Below the pieces are notes generated by a model, which saw only the letters and a program-made list of their open reading frames with translations, had not been told where the DNA came from and did not search any database. Below, piece after piece: positions 6,032-12,369 of a stretch of DNA of 12,369 nt (its first letter is position 1; every line of letters begins with the position of its first letter). The DNA comes from CAJBLF01 sp041679065 (GTDB taxonomy: Bacteria > Patescibacteriota > Gracilibacteria > Absconditabacterales > Absconditicoccaceae), in the NCBI GenBank assembly GCA_041679065.1, contig JBBABI010000032.1:1-12369 (forward strand). Direction: 5' to 3'. A program made the translations under genes and the position numbers.

Positions 6032-9000
6032 ATGACTCCAGCGAATAATTATGAAATCCTCAAAGTAGATGAGGCTTCTAAAGCAGAGAAGAATATTTTA
6101 TCTGATGAAAAGATATTGAGCCAAGAGATCGTAACCACCTGAGGAAATGTAGAGAAACGATGAGCAGGTAAAACGTACGAACAGCTCTGGGAGCAGCATC
6201 AAGATGAAATGAAATTATTTGATCTTCAATTAGAAACAGCCAAAAAAAACAAAAAAGCTGAAGATATTCTTATATCAGCAAGAAAAGAAAATCTTGCTAC
6301 AGAAGGGAAACAGACAAGGGTCAAAGCAGAACTTACCCAAATCAACACTCTTTTGAAAAACACATGAACAGCATCCATACAAGACACATTAATTGCTAGC
6401 TTAGTGCAGATAGGGAACATCAAAGATGAACAGCTAAAAACAATAGCAACTAACCTTAAACTTACTGACACAGCAGCATTGGCAGGATTAGTAGAAATAT
6501 GCAGTGATTGCGTTCCTGGGACATTCAATATCAATGCAGTCAGAGCAGTAGGAAAGGTGCAATTCTTCGCCAAAGAACAATATCTCCAAGACGTGAAGGA
6601 AGCATATAATAATGGAACAAAATATGGTATCGATCGATCCGCAGGGACAGCGACATTTATGACAATCAGAAAAATTTTGGCTGCATACACTGAACTTTCC
6701 AAACCAGAGAAGCCCACTTCACCAGCAGGACAGACAAAGGCTGAAAACACGATTCCACAAGACGAAGTCTTTACCGCTATAGAAAATGAAAAAATAGGAG
6801 AGAAGAAGGAGGTAATCCGGAAAGGATTAACAGAAAAACAAAAAATACAAGCCAAAACCATATATAGTGAACTACAAGTATCCAAAGACGAAGATATTAC
6901 AACAGTATTGAGTAACAAAAACGATCGAACAATTCTTGATGGAGTTCGTGCACTTTTTGTAGAAAAAATTGCAAATACATCAGATGCGAAAGAAAAAACA
7001 AGATTAGAAAACATAGCAAAGAAAATAATAACCAGAGAAGATGAAATTATCAATGCTTGAAAAGGAAAAACACCAGAGAAAAAAGAAGAACAAGAAGACT
7101 GATGGGAATCATTATCAGATATAACAATACCAGTTTACTGACTGGTAGCATCATCAGATAAAAATGCGATGGGACCAATTACTGGATACGAAATAGCCGA
7201 AGGAGATCCTAATGAATATGAAACCAGAGCAAAGCTTCTTATGTTGAATTACATCGCCATCAATGGAATAAAATGCATCGATATCAAAGATAATATCAAA
7301 TGCAAATATGATGAGAAAAAAAATATTTTTGCACTCAAGGTAAAAATTCAAGAAGATAAAGCTGAATGAGAGACAGAAAACAAGATATTAAAATTAAATT
7401 TTTCTCTTGTAGAAAACACCAAATTCGGAAATAGGGTAGAATTTAAAGTTACTAGCGACGACAAAGAGTATACCGCAGGTAAATTTATGGTATATGACAT
7501 CCATGCACCTACGACATCAGAAAAGTTAGCCGATGTGAGGACCATATACAATAGGGAAAAAACCATCGAAAATCTCAAAAAAGAGATGTCATATAACCTC
7601 ATAAAGCCATTTGAAACTAAATTGAGCACATATGAAAATTTGGACTTTCTGAAGGAGATTAAACTCAATGATGAGTTGGAAATCGATGAAAAATTTATTC
7701 CCATAGATGATGCTGATCTGGGAGATAAGGAGAAATACAAGGACATCAATGGATATTACAAGAAAGTATACATAAATTATCAAGGAGATCATGCAGAAGT
7801 AGGTAAGATATATTTCAAAAAAGATTGAACACTGGATACGGAAAAACTAAAAAATGCTGAATTGAAAATCTACGGAGTAGATCTCAAACCAGCGTTTGAA
7901 GTATCAAAAACTGCGAAAACAGTGAATTTTAACATCGAAGACGCACAACTCAAAGAACTCAACGATAAAATCAATAAGCAAAAAAAACAGATCACAGACG
8001 GTCTCACAAGTTTATCCAAAAACGTGGATACATCACTGATGACCAATCTTCAGCGTGAAAAACTCCAAGACGTAAGCAATATTGCATTATATCCATTACG
8101 CGATCTCTATTCATACAACGTAATAGAAACGTGAGGGAAAGAGAAAAAAAAGACAGAAAAAAACAAGACGAACATATACTTCAATTTCGATACAGACAAC
8201 GCAATTCAGATAACAAATTATTTCTGAGAAAATACTAGCAATAAGGCCGTTGTAGAAATAGAAGATACAAAAAAATGAGGAAAAACTATAAAGCGTGATT
8301 TTGAATTAACACTAAATGGAACCAATTTAACAAGTCTAGAAACCAAAGAAAAGACAGCTACAGAAGGACTACCTACAGTCAAAGGGGTCACATTACCAGA
8401 AAACACGCGATATAATGTTACGGCAAAAAAACTGGCATATTATGACACCAAGGGACTATTATCTACATCCATCAATTGTGAAAGCCCCAAAGTGGAGAAA
8501 GATTCAAAATGGGAATTATTGGACAACAACTCAATTGTGGATCCATTGGATTTCTTTGACACATCCAAAATAGGAACTTGTGCCACACTCGGAGAAACAG
8601 AGAAAGAAAACATCTTCAAAATGCTGATGACTAAGGAATTAGATGGCAAGGTTATTAGATCGTCTACTATTCGCATACTCAAAGACACTACCAAAATGAC
8701 ATATGAATATTACATCATCAAAGACAATAAAGATGGTACCTTCACAGCACAAAAAGATAAGGAATTGACGGAAGCAGCAGATAAAGCATCAGAAAAGATG
8801 AAAAATGATTTCCTTATCATCGATAAAATTAATACCATCAACCTCAAATTATGGGAAAAAGTGACAAAAAAAGAAAAAGATCTGTCTATCAACTCATGAC
8901 TTGGAGGTATTGGCATATGCAACGTCAGTGCAGAACAGATTATCAAATTTGTCCAAGGCGATGAAAAAATCAGATTAATATCAGCAACGATAGGAAAGGA

Positions 9001-9199
9001 TGAAAGTTCAGTAAACACCGCAACACAGAAGATAGAATTCTTGCCTAAGGATCAACCTATCACATTTAGTATCAGCGAACAAGGCATTAATCTCAAGGAT
9101 ACAAGCACAACAATAGCAAGTGAAAATTATACGCTAAATTATGATAAAGATGGAAATAAATTGTTACTCGAGAAAGGAAAAGTTAAAAAAAAAACATAA
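6032..9199 (+). CDS. large uncharacterised protein, N-terminal part of a frameshift-split L,D-transpeptidase
   Basis: The frame gives 1,055 aa with 12 TGA codons read as Gly and ends in TAA right after a run of ten A. I recognise no domain. The N-terminus (MTPANNYEILKVDEASKAEK) is hydrophilic: no signal peptide or membrane helix is visible, and a stop in frame 10 bp upstream rules out a longer start. It is rich in Lys, Glu, Asn and Thr. A CxxC pair (EICSDCVPG) is at residues 157-160. Residues 1-110 and 200-370 look helical; later parts have beta-type Thr/Asn-rich sequence. The open frame that continues in -1 ends in an L,D-transpeptidase domain and lacks its own start. One 1,503-aa protein, made by slippage or broken by a one-base loss, is therefore the best reading. 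It is driven by the promoter at 5967-5995. Confidence 0.8.
9185..9194 (+). other. A10 run: frameshift or slippage site
   Basis: Ten consecutive A residues sit where the first frame ends (AAA AAA AAA ACA TAA) and the -1 frame opens. A single extra A (A11), by RNA polymerase slippage or in the true genome sequence, or -1 ribosomal slippage on AAAAAAA, would join both frames. A homopolymer error in the assembly gives the same picture. Confidence 0.65.
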
Positions 9200-10542
9200 A
9201 ATATAACACAATAGCATCATCCAACACCCAAAATCAAACATATCAAAACAATACGCCAGAAATTTCTCCTGCAGCAGAAAACATTTCTCCAAATCCAATA
9301 ATTGAAAACAAAACCGGGACACCAAATTCCGAAAATATTCCTAGTAGCACAAACAAACCTAGTATTCCAGTAAAAGCAGAAAAACAAGGAGAGAGTACAG
9401 AAAATAAAGAGAAGAAGACTGTTGCAGTTACTACAGCAGAAAAACCTACAAAAGTCGAAACGAAAAATGTTACTAAAGTAGAAATCAAGACAACAACAGA
9501 AGAAAAGATTATTCCTATCGGAAACGTTACCACGACAATAAAAAAGGATGTTTCTGGGGAACAAGAAGATACCACAAATGATCTGATGGTCAACGATCAA
9601 AGTGAAATGCAGACTTCACCAACCATTCCTATTATCACAGAAGAACAGATCATACAGTCTGACACGCAACCCACACCAAATGTTATTGAAGAAAAAGCAG
9701 AAACGACTACTGCATTTACCTTAGAATCTCTGACCAAATGATTGTCGATGAATAAGCTCAAAGACGGACTGACATACCAAACCGTATTCAATAAGATCAA
9801 TAAGATAGAAAATGAAAAAGTAAGAACTACTATAGAAAATTATCTTCTCAACTGACAAATAAAAGAAGCTCAAGAATATATAGGAATGAAAGAATGATCA
9901 GCATACACGGATAATGTAGCCAATGGAATACTGGATAGAAATACATTAAACAGATTGACTAATCGGATGGTCGGACTCAGTAGAAACGAACTGTTGAAAG
10001 AGACGAACATCCCGCAGGATGTAAAAGATGCATATACAAACTTTACAATTGGAATATTCGATAATCTTGGTGAGACATATACCATCGTATCCAAAACAAA
10101 TTCATACGCCTACTTATTTAAGGGAGATCATACCTTGATGAGTGTCCACAAAGTGATTCTCTGAAAAGACAAATGAGATCAGCCAAATAGAGCATACGAA
10201 GGAGTTGACTGGACAACACCAGGAGGGATGTATTATGCTTATGCCAAGAAAGATCCAGATAAACAATATGCCTGACCTGGAGATTATATCGTATTATATC
10301 CTATGGAAGGACAGTATATCAACAAATATACACCCTGATATGGGTCTTACACCTTAGGCATACATACAAGATATCTAGCAGAACCTCAGAGAAAGACAGT
10401 TTTGGAGACAAATGAAACCAACACAAGATGGAGTCATGGATGTATCAATACCCTAGAAAATAAAGGCGCTGGAGCTATCTATGACAATTTGGTCATAAAT
10501 ACAGAGACAGGATCCAAGGTGTATGTAACCAAAGAACCATAA
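9187..10542 (+). CDS. L,D-transpeptidase (YkuD-type) domain, continuation in the -1 frame
   Basis: This is the C-terminal continuation of the preceding frame, with seven TGA codons read as Gly. The frame is open from 9187, but the first ATG is at 9586, leaving 133 codons without a start. First comes a Thr/Pro/Glu/Lys-rich linker of about 180 residues, a typical flexible wall-spanning or spacer segment. A helical region follows, then the catalytic domain. There LGIHTRYL and WSHGCIN (10429-10449) supply the two His, Ser and the nucleophile Cys of the L,D-transpeptidase family. That family cross-links peptidoglycan stem peptides or attaches proteins to them. The join would make 1,503 aa with catalytic Cys near residue 1471. 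If independent, it would start at 9586 (318 aa). No secretion signal is visible in either part. It ends in TAA. Confidence 0.8.
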
Positions 10543-10553
10543 AAAATTTTCTT

Positions 10554-10589
10554 AAAAAAAAGAAGCCCCAAGATATTCATAGGAGCTTC
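10554..10589 (-). terminator. Rho-independent terminator of the secreted-protein pair
   Basis: On the minus strand GAAGCTCC pairs with GGGGCTTC (8 bp, one G-U) around a 12-nt loop and runs into eight T. It lies 19 bp after the stop of the downstream minus-strand gene. On the plus strand no T-tract follows, so it does not obviously serve the L,D-transpeptidase gene. Confidence 0.85.
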
Positions 10590-10608
10590 AATATAAGGTA
10601 ATAATGTC

Positions 10609-11010
10609 TTACTTGTGTGGGGGCAGGTTGTTTGAATCGCCACCAGGTCCGGTAATGGAGGATATCACACTTCCATTTTTTATAACTATCGGTTCATTCT
10701 GGAGCAAAATATATTTTGTCACTCCATCTGTGTTGGTAACATATTCTACCAGATACTGATTGTTCATCCCGCCAGCCCGGCTTGGAATATTTTTTACGTA
10801 GGTAACTCCGGTTATGGACTTCACGTCCTTCAACTGGTAAATAGTGCCATAAGCTTTTTCATTTGCCCACTTCAGGGCTGCCACTTTAACAAGAGAGTCC
10901 ATTTTACTGAATTCAATTGTGTCAGTTGCTGCTACAGTCTGTGCCTTTGCAGTGCTACTGCTGATCACCATCATCATGGTAAAAACAGCAAGAATAAATA
11001 ATTTTTTCAT
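10609..11010 (-). CDS. small secreted protein, paralogue of the adjacent lipoprotein
   Basis: A 133-aa protein with a classic signal peptide (MKKLFILAVFTMMMVISSSTAKA, AxA cleavage about residue 23). I do not recognise the family. The mature part shares an ordered pattern with the C-terminus of the upstream lipoprotein: ITxVxxVKxIPSRxG, then (D/N)(D/N)Q(F/Y)xVxYV, LL, VKN, and a final GPxGDxxxLPP. The two genes are therefore duplicates. All nine glycines are GGN with no TGA, and the N-terminus and composition are more Bacteroidota-like than the neighbours. It is the second gene of a two-gene minus-strand unit, 42 bp after the lipoprotein stop and just before a strong terminator. Recent transfer from another bacterium is plausible. 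No function can be assigned. Confidence 0.85.
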   Translation of the reverse strand: MKKLFILAVFTMMMVISSSTAKAQTVAATDTIEFSKMDSLVKVAALKWANEKAYGTIYQLKDVKSITGVTYVKNIPSRAGGMNNQYLVEYVTNTDGVTKYILLQNEPIVIKNGSVISSITGPGGDSNNLPPHK

Positions 11011-11052
11011 CGTTTTTTTGTTTTAAGTGATTAATTGACTTGGTTAATTTAG

Positions 11053-11751
11053 TTAATTTTTCAAATTGCGATATGGAGGTAATCGATAATCGTCTCCATT
11101 TGGACCATCGATATTGAAGGTCCCATTGGCATTGTTTTTCACTGCGGTGCCATCTTTTCTTAACAGCACCATCTGGGCAGATCCATCCAGTGCAACATAA
11201 TTAACACAGAATTGATCATCTGGTTTTCCCAATCTGCTAGGAATATCTTTTACCAAAACGACACTGGTGATATTCTTGCAAATAATACTTAAGGAAGTAT
11301 TTATAGGATTTGCATTGACGAATTTCATGACCTTACGTTGAATGGTTGTATCTAATTTCAACCATGGAATTGAGTCATAGTCTCTCTCTTGCAACGCCAC
11401 AGGTAGATCCAAATTAGGATTAGTAGGCTGTACTGATTGGGATTTAATAGAATCTTGCTTCTTAGCCAATTTGATCGAATCCTGTTTTTTAACTAACTTA
11501 ATCCAATTAAGTTGTTGTGCTAATTGGAGAGAATCGTTCATTTTTTTTAGCTTTGCCAGCTTGATTTTTTCTGCTTTAGCTTTTTCCAAAGAATCAAGCC
11601 GTACAAATTCCAAGGAATCAGCACGTACTAATGAATCTTGAAATGCCTGTTGTTTTTTTGCCTGCGATTTGGAGATATGACCCACACCACCACAGCTGCT
11701 AAGTATTACAATCCCTGTAATAAAGAGCGATAGTATTAATAAATTTTTCAT
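11053..11751 (-). CDS. lipoprotein with DSL/KQDSIK repeats
   Basis: A 232-aa protein with a lipoprotein signal peptide: MKNLLILSLFITGIVILSSCGG, lipobox LSSC with the lipidated Cys at residue 20. Residues 30-105 are a charged repeat region with recurring DSL/DSI units (RADSLEF, RLDSLEK, KKQDSIKLAKKQDSIK). It is probably a helical stalk, as is common in Bacteroidota surface lipoproteins. The C-terminal 100 residues are homologous to the downstream secreted protein, with two Cys (SIICKN, DQFCVN) that the partner lacks. All ten glycines use GGN. The ATG at 11749-11751 follows an A/T-rich leader and has a promoter candidate at 11790-11817. I do not recognise the C-terminal family. Transfer from a Bacteroidota-like source is an inference from style and codon use. 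Confidence 0.85.
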   Translation of the reverse strand: MKNLLILSLFITGIVILSSCGGVGHISKSQAKKQQAFQDSLVRADSLEFVRLDSLEKAKAEKIKLAKLKKMNDSLQLAQQLNWIKLVKKQDSIKLAKKQDSIKSQSVQPTNPNLDLPVALQERDYDSIPWLKLDTTIQRKVMKFVNANPINTSLSIICKNITSVVLVKDIPSRLGKPDDQFCVNYVALDGSAQMVLLRKDGTAVKNNANGTFNIDGPNGDDYRLPPYRNLKN

Positions 11752-11789
11752 TTTTTATTTTTTTTAATTAATTTATGTTTCAGAAAAAC

Positions 11790-11817
11790 ATTCTAATTAT
11801 TTAATAAGAAAAGTCAA
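11790..11817 (-). promoter_or_regulatory. candidate sigma70 promoter for the lipoprotein gene pair
   Basis: On the minus strand a -35 TTGACT (11812-11817), a 16-nt spacer and a -10 TAGAAT (11790-11795) give a start near 11783, about 30 nt before the ATG. The pattern is sigma70-like. I do not see a clear Bacteroidota -7 TAnnTTTG box. Confidence 0.5.
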
Positions 11818-11896
11818 GAAGGTTTTTAGAAAATAAGATATGCTAAGTTTTTTTTGAAATTGCTTTTTCCAACCAAATCTTTATCATCCCATCACC

Positions 11897-11946
11897 TACG
11901 ATTTTTAACGATTTTTAACGATTTTGTACGACTTTGTACGACTTTT
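11897..11946. repeat. five 10-bp tandem repeats
   Basis: The five units are TACGATTTTT, AACGATTTTT, AACGATTTTG, TACGACTTTG and TACGACTTTT, all in register, ending 34 bp before the RNase HI start. The 10-bp period matches one DNA turn, so the T-tracts are phased. A TTGACA (11945-11950) begins inside the last unit with a weak -10 (ATCAAT) 17 nt on. A promoter there would give an almost leaderless mRNA. Confidence 0.8.
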
Positions 11947-11980
11947 GACAATTTCTTTACCAAGTAAATCAATCGAAACA

Positions 11981-12316
11981 ATGATCCATAAGTTAACTAT
12001 ACAAGCCCTCTGCGTGGATGCTTCCTGCACTGACAACCCCGGGGTCATGGAATACAGAGCCGTAGATCTCCATACACGGAAAGAAATTTTCCATTCCCCT
12101 ATCTATCCCTTGGGGACGAATAATCTCGGCGAATTCCTCGCCATCTACGATGCCATCAGATACATTGAGAAAAAAAATAAGTGACGCGTAAAAGATTCCT
12201 CGTCACTCGCTACTCGTGACCCGTCACTGAGTAAATACGACTGTATCTTCACCGATTCTGAGACTGCCCAAGCCCGAATGAGAACCAAGAAAAGAAAAAA
12301 CACCTTAAAATACTAA
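11981..12316 (+). CDS. ribonuclease HI-like protein, probably disrupted
   Basis: RNase HI cleaves RNA in RNA-DNA hybrids. From ATG 11981 the frame reads CVDASCTDNPGVMEYRAVD, TNNLGEFLAIYDAI and IFTDSETAQARM. These supply Asp13, Glu51 and Asp92 as three of the four catalytic acidic residues. The layout matches the RNase HI type with MEYRGVD and TNNxGEFLA motifs. Two oddities stand out. Between helix (IEKKNK) and strand (YDCIFTDS) there are about 17 extra residues encoded by repeat-like DNA, including the only TGA-Gly. After KNTLKY the frame hits TAA (12314-12316), yet the same frame continues PTTKEMLAKVQEATTRL to the window edge, resembling the next RNase HI helix. The C-terminal part with the fourth acidic residue is thus cut off. 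It is a likely pseudogene, or an assembly error. Confidence 0.7.
12182..12230. repeat. GTCAC-type repeat inside the RNase HI gene
   Basis: CGTCACTCG, CTACTCGTGAC and CCGTCACTG are short repeated and inverted units (GTCAC/GTGAC) of the kind usually seen between genes. They lie in frame inside the RNase HI coding sequence, exactly where the protein has extra residues. Confidence 0.5.
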
Positions 12317-12369
12317 CCTACGACCAAAGAGATGCTTGCCAAAGTCCAAGAAGCTACAACCCGGCTAAA

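Noticed and set aside
6226..7053. A minus-strand frame of 275 codons, Ser/Phe-rich and membrane-like.
   Set aside because: It is antisense to the giant gene, which has a promoter, a fixed start and consistent TGA-Gly use. The hydrophobicity comes from complementing Lys/Glu codons.
9217..9600. Minus-strand frames with Cys/Phe-rich or Val/Ser-rich proteins.
   Set aside because: They mirror the Thr/Lys/Glu-rich linker on the plus strand. No motif or start signal supports them.
4134..10542. A cluster of short pseudogene-like fragments, as the standard code would suggest.
   Set aside because: All fragments of each gene are in one frame and separated only by TGA, with conserved family motifs running across the TGA sites. 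Only the A10 site changes frame.
11924..11980. An upstream TTG start for the RNase HI gene.
   Set aside because: The added residues are encoded by the 10-bp tandem repeats and do not resemble the family. ATG 11981 directly precedes the first conserved strand.

Overview
This window comes from a bacterium that reads UGA as glycine (genetic code 25). Code 25 is known from the candidate phyla Absconditabacteria (SR1) and Gracilibacteria (BD1-5) of the Candidate Phyla Radiation. The evidence is internal. In-frame TGA codons fall on conserved glycines of ribosomal proteins L4, L3 and S10, and on the signature motif of a DUF4012 protein. Read with the standard code, most genes here would look like strings of fragments. 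Every complete frame ends in TAA. The DNA is AT-rich and start codons have weak or no Shine-Dalgarno sequence. I cannot choose between the two phyla from this window.

Layout. Positions 1-2861 (minus strand) hold the start of a str/S10-type operon in the order tuf, rpsJ, rplC, rplD, with rplD cut by the window edge. Positions 3100-3210 hold divergent promoter candidates. Positions 3250-3945 (plus) hold tRNA-Phe(GAA), tRNA-Ile(GAT) and tRNA-Pro(TGG), followed by a terminator. The Ile and Pro genes are each preceded by a duplicate of their own 5' half joined to a shared hairpin element. Positions 4134-5750 (plus) encode a membrane-anchored DUF4012 protein. Positions 6032-10542 (plus), behind a strong sigma70-type promoter, encode a very large protein ending in an L,D-transpeptidase domain. 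It is split by a -1 frame change at a run of ten A. Positions 10609-11751 (minus) encode two related secreted proteins, a lipoprotein and a signal-peptide protein. They look Bacteroidota-like, contain no TGA glycine codon and end at a clear terminator. Positions 11981-12316 (plus) encode an RNase HI-like gene, apparently interrupted by a repeat-derived insert and an in-frame TAA.

Intergenic DNA is rich in small repeats: imperfect palindromes at 1155-1251 and 3331-3422, GC-rich palindromes, a 7-bp tandem repeat and a 10-bp tandem repeat.

The left half supplies translation components. The DUF4012 protein and the L,D-transpeptidase protein point to cell-envelope work. The right end looks like an accessory region with signs of horizontal transfer and gene decay. 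Functions of the large protein's first 1,000 residues and of the secreted pair cannot be assigned from sequence alone.
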